A stretch of DNA of 64,000 bases from Clitopilus passeckerianus (lineage: Eukaryota > Basidiomycota > Agaricomycetes > Agaricales > Entolomataceae), in NCBI GenBank assembly GCA_944990035.1, contig CALYLX010000096.1, positions 543,617-607,616 of the forward strand. The letters run 5' to 3'. Made by a program: the position numbers and the translations under genes. Position 1 is the stretch's first letter. Each line of letters starts with the position of its first letter. The notes below the pieces were generated by a model, which did not search any database, was not told the origin of the DNA, and saw only the letters and a program-made list of their open reading frames with translations. Shown here in pieces: positions 54,634-64,000 of the stretch.

Positions 54634-55687
54634 TCAGACGGCCGAAGCGCTTGGTGCCGCTGAGGAGGGTTGTCGTCAGCATCATTTTATAGCATAGAGT
54701 GAAAACCACTCACCAGTCGTAGTGGGAAGGATCGTGGGGACCGCGGATGACGAGGCCGTAGGCGCGACGGTGGTGGTGGGAATAACCGTAGTGGGGACAG
54801 TGGAGGAGGTGACACCACCCTAAGATCCCAATTTAACAAAGGAAGATGAAAGTGGGCAAGACAACTTACAGTAGGGTAGGTAGAGTAGTGAAGCCAATCG
54901 TTGAAGCTGTAGACAAAACATCAGTATCTCATTTACGCGAATAAAAGAAGGGCGTACTTAAGGTAAGGAATAGTCTCCCCAGTAGAGGCCCATGCAACGA
55001 TCTGCCAGTATTGAGCAATCACGGGGTGGGAATTACTTTGACAAATATTAGCCCAATTTCTTTCTTGTGATTACTGGAACTTACGCGGGCCATGCATCAG
55101 TCTTGATGTCAGTCAAAGCGCCGTAGTAGAAGTCGATGTACCATTGCTCCCTGATGGGGCTGTCGATGCGAAGATCAGCTTATTTGCATCTTGACCGCGT
55201 TGCGCAGCATCTAGGCTTACCATCCAGTAGAGGACCAGGCGCAATCTCCGACAATACCAGCATAGATGTTGTAATCGAGGCTGGCTTGGGCCTGGTTTGT
55301 GACGGCGGTGCCGACTTGGCAAGAAACCTTGTCGACGAGATTACCAACCTGCAGGAAAAGATTCAGTTAATTGTACGATGGAAGTAACTAGAAGACTGAC
55401 TCCGTAGCAAGTGGCAGCGGCAACGCAAGACTTTTGGTGCCAGAGTCTGCAAAGTGATTGTCAGATGAAATTGTTCTATTATCAATGGACGACCGATAAA
55501 CTTACTGATTCTGGGCACCATTGGCGCCGCTCACAGCAGACAAGCAAGCACTGAGAAGGTTCTTGCAAGGAGCATCGATTCCAGTAGTAGGAACGCAAGC
55601 CGGCTTGGCAGCACGGGAAGTCAAGGGGGATGCGATTGCCACGGAGGCGGCAAGGACACAAGCAATGAGTGATAAGCGGGAGAACAT
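54634..55687 (-). CDS. Secreted cysteine-containing protein, paralog B
   Basis: ATG 55687 opens a signal peptide (LSLIACVLAASVAIASPLTS). The Cys-containing domain follows: CVPTTGIDAPCKNLLSACLS, HQKSCVAAATCYGVGNL, LDYNIYAGIVGDCAWSSTGC, EQWYIDFYYGALTDIKTDAW and ASTGETIPYLNFNDWLHYST. A Thr/Ser/Pro-rich tail ends in SASAV at TGA 54634-54636. At least seven exons; the four introns in the folded part are absent from paralog A. Cysteine positions (about eight) are conserved between A and B, so a disulphide-bonded fold is likely. The Ser/Thr-rich tail is probably O-glycosylated. No known family recognised; it may act in the cell wall or outside the cell. Confidence 0.75.
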
Positions 55688-56510
55688 TGTTGAATTCGAA
55701 TTACGGCGGGGGAAACAACGATAGAAAGACGCGTCGCAGGAAATCTGGGGTAAGGCGACTACCTCCTCGTCCGTCTTTTATATCTTAAGCCCTGTGTGCC
55801 ATCCGACGGCATGATGACCCGGTGGAGTCGAGTCGGGAATCCCTCGCCGCTTTGGTTGGTAACTTGGAATTGCAGATGCAGCACGAATAAGTAGAGTCAT
55901 AGACTCTCCCTACGCAGGACTAACGGTGACGGTAGCCGTGAGAGTTGTTTCATATGCATCGGGAGATGCTTGCTGGAGGGCGAATCTGACCGGGTCCTAC
56001 TGGTGGTACTGTAGTGGCGAACCGTCGGAACTGACAAACGATGATGACTAGCTTGGAGATCAAAATGGTAGGCCCCTGAAGGTTAACTCGCTTTTCAACG
56101 AAGGCTATCATCGTTCAGGGCCCGTGGTTGTGATGAAGGAAAGGCCGTCATAGAAACGATGTGCAACCCCCACATGGGCTGAGGCTTTTGGAGCTTGGTT
56201 ACACGGACCCATCAAAAACCTGACGATGAGCAAAGGGCCTTGAATCTTCCCAGGGTTTTGGGAAGATTGTCAACCGACCGCTTGAATTCTATCGAATGAA
56301 ATTCTTGAACAAACTCCCCACGTTTGCAATGGACATTTGAATCAATGGCACTTGTCTGGCCTCTCATAGCTCGATCACATGTCGCGGATCAACTGAGGCT
56401 GGAGAACCAGGATGAGTCTTTTTGGGCTTTCGGGGAAAGGTGCCAATGCAGAGCCAGTGATATCACAATGCCATCCTATGAAATTCAAATTCGGTTCTTA
56501 ATCGTAAATT
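55688..56510. other. Intergenic
   Basis: 0.8 kb upstream of paralog B and downstream of the phosphatase gene. No supportable gene; probably the paralog B promoter. Confidence 0.45.
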
Positions 56511-58076
56511 TCACGAACCCGCACATGATCTCTCGACCACAACTATCGTTATATCATCCCGTAATCCATACATAATGGCCTCTGGGTCGGGATGCTCCAT
56601 ACAGGTCTCGCGGGCTAATTTACGGTCATCCATACCAAAGAGCAAATTACGGATGGTTCGTTCGGCTGCGCTGTCTCCTTGATTAGGTGGAATAAACTCG
56701 TGCTTAAGCCGCAAGGACCATGGTTCAGTGGGTTGAGCCGCTGTATGAGCCCCAGCCAGGGATAAAAGCAGAAAACTGCGTTCTTCAGCGGTCAAGTCGG
56801 TTAAGCCATGCATATTCGCCACGCCATCTGTGGCTAAGACAACAACTTCATCGGGTCTCAGCGGATAGTGCCGGATAGAGGGTGTTGACGACATATATGG
56901 TGGCGTCCTGTGGTGAACTCTCCAGCAATCGAATGCCGACGGAATGACAGGAGATGGAGCTCCGGCACACGCCAGGATGTGGAAGCCGATGTCTGGGTCA
57001 ACTTTTAGCTGAAAATCGCCAAGTGCTTGCGAAGGGTGTAAGTTGCCTTTGAATGAACATTTTGGAAGGGCGGCATACCACGAGTGACCGACAAGGCCCC
57101 AGCAAACGGCCGTGCTTAATGACCTCCTCTCCCGGATGTGCGTCCTTTAGTCTGGCCACCTCGGCCGGATCGCGAGCGTTGTGTAAGTCGTTGAGTGTAG
57201 TAGCCATCCAGTGTTGCTTATCATCGGAAAGGCGACCACAGACTGGTGTAGAAATAGCATGGGTCGCAGAAACATAACATGAATCAGAGGATCCCCGGTA
57301 CTCACATCCTTCCGAGTCTCCGAGGTTCGCTATCCATATGTCCTTTCCAGTCTTGCTCAGGTATGCAATTAGGGCCGTCGTGCCCACCACAGCCCGCCGA
57401 GGGATTTCATATCGATTAGCTGGAAGTCCCTCGTCCTTTCTAAGGCCAAAGGTCCGACAGACATACCATGGTTCCCACTCGGCAGGAGGGGTGGTTTCAA
57501 GATCGAATTCTTTTAGGACATCGTTAAGAATGCTGTCATCATACTCAATTATTGTTCGACTCAAAGCGGACGGTATGGCCTTTTCTGGCGGCGAAGTCTG
57601 AAGCTCAGCAACGATAGCTGAGGCCAAGAGTGGGGGCAAGGACTTTGCTGTGTGATCGGATAGGTGTCGTCCCCAGTGACCTGAACTCCCGTTATTATGC
57701 TGAAGCCAAGTTAAAAAAACAACGTTCTCTTACCATCAAGGACTCCGAAGAGGATCCCCTCTTGGAATTCATAGGCAAAGGAACGGTCCTCGTTGTATTT
57801 CTTGTACGCTTGGAAACTTGCACGAGAAATTTTGACGCCCAGGGTCGTGAACTTCCGACAACTGACTTCACTTTTCAATTTCGCTCGAGCCAGCATCTCC
57901 TCACGGGGATGTGTGCGATAGATGCCTTGAGGTGGTCCCCCATCGCTCTGATCTGGAAGTCTTTCTGCGAAGAAACGGGTTCCGGAGTCGTCTTCACGCG
58001 TGTAGATACCAGGATATTCGTCCGTAAGTGTATAGGTATCCCCATCGCTGGCGATAATCGATTCTCCGTCTGGCAT
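56511..58076 (-). CDS. PP2C-type protein phosphatase (PDP1-like), apparent frameshift
   Basis: A metal-dependent Ser/Thr phosphatase. Motifs in order are NEDRSFAYEF and GVLDG|HWGRHLSDHTAKSL (the DGH metal motif, joined across an intron), VVGTTALIAYL, IWIANLGDSEG, ARLKDAHPGEEVIKHGRLLG, VVLATDGVANM and the C-terminal RDDITIVVVER. The HPGEE and GRLLG segment resembles the pyruvate dehydrogenase phosphatase branch, which acts in mitochondria. Near 57102 the frame breaks: after GRLLG the family reads A-L-S-V-T-R, and that sequence is present in the +1 frame through the next exon (ALGDFQLKVDPD). A single missing G in a GGGG run would explain it. The ATG at 58076 is the first clear start, but an upstream exon cannot be excluded; no mitochondrial presequence is evident. 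Confidence 0.78.
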
Positions 58077-59488
58077 GTCCTGGAGTCCGTTAGAGGTGCC
58101 TGGTTGAGAATCTCAACTGCAACTATATAGACCAGAGGGAGGCACGTGCAAAGCCGTCCACATGGGTTCAGTGTAGGTCCGTCAAAGATATATATCCTTC
58201 AAAAATTCCGACTTGCAGAGAACCACGCTGTGGGCGTTCGGGTCAGGTAGCAAGACCTTTAACGAGGGTGAAATCCGCGCCCGTGGTGCAGCCAGTCCCT
58301 AACTTGAGTTTCGTGTCACTGGTTCACTCTTTATAAATGGACCTACATGGGACCCACAACGTCAGCCTGACACAAAGGTACCTCCCTTCGGTGTTGTTGT
58401 TTTCGGGTTACCTTGCTTGCTGGGTCTCAAGATTTCGTGGAAATTCAAGAATCGCAGAATGTCCCGCCGAGTGTCTCAAGGTTTTCACTGGTCATAGCAT
58501 GCAAGAATGCGAAGACGTTTATGTGCAACTTGACCTTCGTTGTCATTAATTTCAGTGCCAGTCGAGGCGGTACAAACTTGAGGCTTGCGATCGACCGTCC
58601 GAATCCCGATCCGTGATGTGAAAGCTTGTTCACGTGACTTGAGCACGCCATCTCGCGACAGATATGCGCCATTGGCTGAGTTTGAAGGCTTCATAGAAAT
58701 ACAGGACTCCTCGCATTCTGGTTTCGTTTGACTTCCATCCATCCCGCAGATATACAATCGCGCCCTCTAGTCCTCAATTCCCAGTTAAACTCGAATCTGA
58801 CTACCCGGAGGCCTCAGCACAACGCCAGGATCAACGCCGCCTTTCAACCTTCCTGATTTGTCGACTCTGAAAATGGCCGAATTTCTCGAGCAATATCTAC
58901 CAAGGGCTTGACACGTTCACTCTTGCTGTCTCCTCGTGTCTTTCATGTCTCCCGTTGTCGGACGCTATCTTCGTCGCATATTCTTATCTCCTATCACGTG
59001 TCTTTGCTCGGCGTCGTGGAACCCCGCTTCGAATCCAGCCGAGACTAAGGAAATGGACCCCAAGTTTAACGAAGAGCCAATGACTATCGAGCATTCGTCC
59101 ACCGTGTGGCCAACGTCAGGTTGTGGACACCTTGCATTGACATCTATCATGCTCAATATGGTTGGAATTACCCTGGAGGCTGGTCATTGGAGACGTTGAA
59201 GCCCACTATGGCAGTCCGCAGGAATGATAGGATCCGCCCGCATTCCGAATTGGCCATCATTTGACCAACGTTACTGTATGGGTCCTCATCGGGAAAAGGG
59301 TGGTTTCGGATGGAGCATGGCGTTTTGGGGTGCCCTGGTGTGAATATCTAGGACTTTGTACGTGTTGTTAGACTGAGCCCCAATATAAAAGGCCTTGTGT
59401 TACACTCCTATCGATTCCACAACTGTGATTCGCTTTATTTTGTGAATTTTGAGATCATAAATCCCTTCTCTATCGCATTTTTTCGTAA
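58077..59488. other. Intergenic between divergent genes
   Basis: 1.4 kb holding the promoters of the phosphatase (minus) and EgtB-like (plus) genes. It was read specifically for a lost methyltransferase domain of the EgtB-like gene; none was seen. Confidence 0.5.
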
Positions 59489-61740
59489 ATGTCCTCTGTA
59501 TCGTCCTCCTCATCTTCCGAGTCGCTGTTTGACTTCAATCCGAGGGTTGCCACGCCATCGTCTGATGTCTCTTCGACAAGGTCACTCATTGATTCTAAAT
59601 TCACCGTCCCGCATACCTTCGTGCACCTCCCTTCATCGCAACCTTCCGTAGAGGTTCTGAATACAGTCTTCGATGCCCATGCGTCTGACAACCACCTTGG
59701 ACTTGTCCTGCCCACCAAGAGTGTCGACACCTGCCCGCCCAGTGTAGGGACGCTCTCATGGAAGAAAGCAGACATGCTGGGCTTGTCGACGTCTTGCGCC
59801 ACAGGAACCTTTGGCCTCTCTGACTACAGCGTAAATATTCTGCACCTCATTTCTGCTTTCAAGGCAGCTCACCTACACTTTTCAGTCTGCACCGTCTACC
59901 ACCGACGCAGGAGTTGCATACCACCTTTCGGTGTTCTCCCTTGCTGGTCTTCGTTCCATCATCTCCTACTCCCTCACACCTACCCATGCTCTTTACATCA
60001 TCGAGCGTCCAACATTCGTCTTCCCACCTCTCTCCTACACTCCCGGTTTCTCCGTTTCCTCAACCTCCAACGCCAACGGCAACATACCCACCCTTGATGA
60101 GTGGAGGCGCCTATGGTCTGCATGGGACCTCGTCACCCTGCAGATGATTCCCGAGACCATGCTTCACCAGAAGCCCATCGACCTGAGGCACAAGTGTCTT
60201 TTCTATATCGGTCACATCCCTACTTTCTTGGATATGCTGCTCTCGAAATCTATTGGGGGTGGACCCAGTGAGCCAGCGTACTTCTGGAACATCTTTGAGC
60301 GTGGCATTGACCCCCACGTCGACGACCCCGACCATTGCCACGTAAGTTTACTTTGACGAGTATAGTTCCCCACAGTACCTAATATATTTCTTTTCCTTCT
60401 CTAGAATCACTCAGATGTCCCCGAGAAGGACGAAGACTGGCCAACTATTACTACCATCATGGCCTTCCGCAACCGTGTTCGCGCCCGCCTCGCTCAGCTC
60501 TACGCAGACCTCAAGAGCGGCAAGCGGGTTCTCACTCGAAATATTGCACGAACTCTAGTCATGACTCTCGAGCATGAGGGGTGGCATATTGAGGTATATT
60601 ACTCCAATTATCGGATACTGAAACCGCCACCTAATTTATTCACTACACAGACACTACTCTACATGCTCATTCAACGTGGGGGCTCTGGCACCCTTCCCCC
60701 TCCTGGGTTCACTTCCCCTCCATGGGAGCAACTCGCACAGCAATGGAACGCCATTCCTGCTTCTTCATCCTCCACTGTCACCGTCGGCCCAGCTACTCTG
60801 ACTCAAGGCCAAGACGACTCAGAAGGCGACGATTTCACACAAGGCGTTGCTGAGGATGTCGACGGACACACCTTCGGCTGGGACAATGAGAGTCCCCAAA
60901 GGTGTGTCGAGGTTGGTGCGTTCAAGGCTGAGCGGCGGCCTGTTAGCAATGTGGAGTATGAGGCATTCTGGAGGGCAAGAGGCGAGAAGGCCGATGAAAC
61001 ACCCGTCAGCTGGGTGCTGGAGGATGGTGAAATTAAGGTGAGGAGGGCACCCCGCGTTTGCCGACTCTATCTAATGTGTTCGAATTCCAGGTTCGAACAC
61101 TCTACGGCCCTATTTCGATTGAGATAGCACAACACTGGCCGGTCCTTTGCTCATACGACCAGCTACTAACCTACGCCCAATCCAAGGGCGGTAGGCTGCC
61201 CACTGAACCCGAGCTTCGTCTCTTCTTGGATGCCTACGAGGTGGGCTACGAGGGAGGCGCAAACAGCGGCTTCAGGAATTGGCACCCTGTTCCGTACGTT
61301 TCCCATTCTAGTTTCTCGGGTGCGTTGAAATTGACTGGGGACCCCTACAGAGCTACAATGGGCACCTCAGAGAATGGAGGCAAAGGCTCCAATGGTGGCG
61401 TTTGGGAATGGACGTCGACCAAGTTTGATACCCATGATGGCCTTTCTCCTACCAACCTGTTCACTGGGTACGAAGAACACATCGCATTTATGTCAACAGC
61501 TGGCTAACAATTTTTTCCTCTATAGATACTCGACCGACTTTTTCGACACCAAGCATCACGTTGTCGTACGTATTTTTGCAAAGTCTCGTTACAACGTGTT
61601 CTCAATTTTTTTCTGGTGCACAGCTTGGCTCTTCGTATGCCACGATTCCTCGGCTCTCAAGCCGACGTACTGTACGAAATTTCTGGCAGCACAATTATCC
61701 CTATGCCTGGGTCGGTGGACGGGTTGTTTACGATATCTAA
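59489..61740 (+). CDS. EgtB-like iron-dependent sulfoxide synthase (ergothioneine-type) without methyltransferase domain
   Basis: Eight exons (59489-59830, 59886-60341, 60405-60593, 60651-61037, 61091-61293, 61351-61467, 61526-61565, 61624-61740) splice in phase to 616 residues. After ~115 disordered Ser-rich residues comes the linker seen in fungal Egt1 (AYHLSVFSLAGLRSI, ALYIIERPTFVFPPL). The DinB-like domain follows (WDLVTLQMIPETML, CLFYIGHIPTFLD, and the HxxxHxE iron site in LEHEGWHIETLLYM). The C-terminal FGE-sulfatase-like fold has GGRLPTEPELRLFLDAYE, GGVWEWTSTKFD and YPYAWVGGRVVYD. This half normally joins cysteine to hercynine. The N-terminal histidine methyltransferase domain of Egt1 is absent, so this protein alone could not make hercynine. 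It may use hercynine from another enzyme or a different substrate. Confidence 0.82.
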
Positions 61741-62160
61741 ATTACTCTTACTTTCTCGCGTATTCCCCTTGTACAATATACCGAAATTCTAATATCATGC
61801 AACATGTTATCTCTTCATTGAATGAGCCAATGGCAACGCGACAGTTACCATCAAAAAAATAGACGCGCAGACGCGATATTCGCGTGTCGTACGATATAAC
61901 CTTGAACTTGACACGCTCACGTGCTAGCTATCAAAAATTTGGAATGCAATAAATTGGAGCGAGAGTGAGCCGATTTCAATTCAGCCAGCGTTATAACTCT
62001 CAACAGTTGAACTTGGTCCTTCGTCAGGCTTTCTCCTTACTTTCATACCCCTCCTACTTCTCTTATAACCTTGTGAGTTTATTCGACAATATTCTGCAAT
62101 GCGCAATGCATTGCCAGCTCATTGACACTCGTGCTCACCATTTTGCCAACAGAAATAAAA
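61741..62160. other. Intergenic, ERG6 promoter region
   Basis: 420 bp between the EgtB-like stop and the ERG6 start, on the same strand. A pyrimidine-rich stretch (about 62020-62080) precedes the ERG6 ATG. The sequence just before it (gccaacagaaataaaa) could be a 5' UTR intron end plus leader. Confidence 0.45.
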
Positions 62161-63433
62161 ATGTCCAGCACCGCTACCGCTGACGGCCGTGTACAAGACC
62201 GCATTGAGGCCTACACTAAGCACTGGCAAACCGACTTGAACCAGGAAGACGAGGGAAATACTGAGAAGCGTCTCAACAGCTACACTGACGTTGTTAACGG
62301 TAGGCAACTTTGCTAACCCAGCTAGGACGACCTCAGACTAAACAAATTTCTCTAGGCTATTATGACGGTGCTACCGAACTTTACGAATACGGCTGGGCCC
62401 AATCTTTCCACTTCTCCCGCTTCTACAAGGGCGAAGCTTTCCTTGCCTCCCTTGCTCGCCATGAGCACTACCTCGCATCCCAGATGGGTCTCCGCCCTGG
62501 CATGAAGGTCCTCGACGTCGGCTGTGGCGTCGGTGGTCCCGCCCGCGAGATGGCTCAATTCACTGATACTCAAATCATTGGATTGAACAACAACGACTTC
62601 CAGATTCAGAGGGCAAGGAAGTACACCAAGAAGGCTGGTCTTGAAGACCAGGTTACCTTCGTCAAGGGTGACTTCATGAAGCTCACTGAGCAGTTCGGCG
62701 AGAACTACTTCGATGCTGGTATGTTTGCTGCTCCGCATGTTTTCTTCGCATTCTGAGGTCTCTTACTTTACAGTCTACGCTATCGAGGCTACTGTACATG
62801 CACCCACTTGGGAAGGCGTCTACGGCGAAATCTTCAAGGTCCTCAAGCCCGGAGGTGTCGTAAGTATCAATTGTTACGCTTGTCCTGTTGTGCATTTTAT
62901 TTATGCTTCCTTTCTAGTTCGGTGTCTACGAGTGGGCCATGACCGACGAATGGGACGGCAACAACGCTGAGCACAAGCGTCTTGCTCACATGATCGAGCT
63001 CGGAAACGGTATCCCTGAGATGCGTCCCCTCAAACTCGCTCGCCAGGCCCTGAAGACTGTCGGTTTCGAGATCGAACACGAGGAGGACTTGGCAGCAAGG
63101 CCGGACCCTATCCCCTGGTACTACCCCTTGGAGGGTGACATCTCCAAGGCTCAGACCTTCTGGGACTACCTCACTGTCTGGAGGATGAGCTGGAGTGGTC
63201 AGCTCGTCAGTCATAACGCCATGCGTGCTATGGAGTTCGTTGGTCTTCTGCCCAAGGGAACCTTCGATGTTGCCGAGTCGCTCAAGGTCGCCGCTGAGGG
63301 TCTCGTTAAGGGTGGTCAAATGAAGGTACGTTACCTGCATCCGAAAGAAAGTTTGCCTGGTGTATTGATGAGTTCTCTTTGACAGATATTCACTCCCATG
63401 TGGCTTGCTATCTCAAGAAAACCTCTAAACTAG
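62161..63433 (+). CDS. ERG6: Sterol 24-C-methyltransferase
   Basis: Transfers a methyl group from S-adenosylmethionine to C-24 of the sterol side chain in ergosterol synthesis; associated with ER and lipid droplets. Five exons (62161-62299, 62356-62718, 62774-62859, 62918-63325, 63386-63433) splice in phase to 347 residues. Family motifs are [20 protein letters not shown] (sterol-binding region I), the SAM motif [15 protein letters not shown], the segment [20 protein letters not shown], and the C-terminal sterol methyltransferase domain with [13 protein letters not shown]. Length is near the usual fungal ~340-380. Confidence 0.93.
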
Positions 63434-63727
63434 ATATTTTAGGACTAGACTGGGGATTATAGACGTTCTTGGTTTTTATTCATTATATACCTTAATCTAC
63501 GTTTACTTGTCGTATACTATACCCACCAAGATTGCACGTACCAAAATCCTTCGAGAATCCTGAACCGTCAATAGTGGAATGATGGAATCCGTGCTTCGGC
63601 AGTTCCCGATTGTTCATGGAAGATCTCAGTACAGGATGATTACACCGACAATGGCGAGCGATCCTAGGGTACATAAACCCAGAGTCCCAAAAGCCTACAC
63701 GGACGTTCAGCTCACGTTTTTGAGAAG

Positions 63728-64000
63728 GTGATAACTGCTGCTCAACTTTTGGTGTTTCCCAACAATGAATACGTTGTTTGTAGCAACCTCACGGAATTTG
63801 AGCGTCGTTCGCATGGCACAGTGCGAGGAGATGCGAAGAAATTTGCGCTAGAACGTGCCACGGAATTCATACAACAGTTTGGATTACCGGAAGAGTTTGT
63901 TAGGTCAGACGACGATGAGGGGAAGTTTCGTGAGGTACAGATGCCCTAATACACCATGACACTTCTTGGATTTCTGATGACAGATGGCATGTTCTTTGTA
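63728..64000 (+). CDS. 5' part of an unidentified gene, cut by the window edge
   Basis: An open frame from about 63728 encodes AAQLLVFPNNEYVVCSNLTE, then an Arg/Lys/Glu-rich helical stretch and LPEEFVRSDDDEGKF. A donor gtacag at about 63938 and an acceptor gatgacag at about 63983 would join REG/E to MACSL in the last bases. The frame opens with GTG, so the true ATG is probably in an upstream exon. No family recognised; called from coding-like composition and splice signals only. Confidence 0.4.

Noticed and set aside
1..64000. tRNA, rRNA or CRISPR features
   Set aside because: No convincing A/B-box tRNA fold, rRNA core sequence or regularly spaced repeat array was found by eye; a covariance-model scan could still reveal a small RNA gene.

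Overview
The window is nuclear DNA from a filamentous basidiomycete, most likely an Agaricomycete (mushroom-forming fungus). Genes are split by many short introns (about 45-75 nt) that follow GT...AG consistently. The protein families fit this: Atg11, an Rrm4-type RNA transporter, ERG6, an EgtB-like enzyme, NACHT-ankyrin NLR-like proteins, small secreted proteins and Ulp1-like transposon proteases. No bacterial, viral, rRNA, tRNA or CRISPR features were recognised.

Layout. 0.5-5.4 kb: ATG11 (minus). 5.4-16 kb: an accessory region built around a NACHT-ankyrin NLR-like gene (minus, ATG at 14178). A 2.36-kb DNA transposon (8328-10687) splits its ankyrin array. The element has ~55-bp terminal inverted repeats and a 9-bp target duplication, and carries a Ulp1-like (C48) protease/zinc-knuckle gene. 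A decayed 3' ankyrin remnant lies beyond it, and two copies of a diverged dispersed repeat flank the locus. 16-23 kb: a Ran1-like kinase, a TENA/THI-4 protein, a GNAT acetyltransferase and a multi-pass membrane protein. 23-30 kb: a one-TM orphan protein and a large Ser-rich disordered protein. 30-38 kb: gene-poor and repeat-rich, with three copies of a ~350-bp repeat, a segmental duplication carrying a broken copy of the 3' end of the mitochondrial ribosomal protein gene mL59, and an orphan multi-exon gene. 37.8-50 kb: a dense housekeeping block of mL59, an ALYREF/Yra1 mRNA export factor (divergent from mL59), AIP1, an Rrm4-like protein, a small secreted protein and Mad3/BubR1. 49.7-55.7 kb: an MFS transporter and two tandem secreted paralogs, one with a premature stop. 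56.5-64 kb: a PP2C phosphatase with an apparent frameshift, an EgtB-like sulfoxide synthase without a methyltransferase domain, ERG6 (sterol C-24 methyltransferase) and the first exon of a further gene.

There is no obvious pathway cluster. The most notable system is the NLR locus broken by the protease-bearing transposon. Removing the element and one copy of the duplicated 9 bp gives a continuous ankyrin reading frame across the junction, so this reads as an insertional inactivation. Gene models were built by hand from splice signals; where phases were checked across all exons, this is stated.
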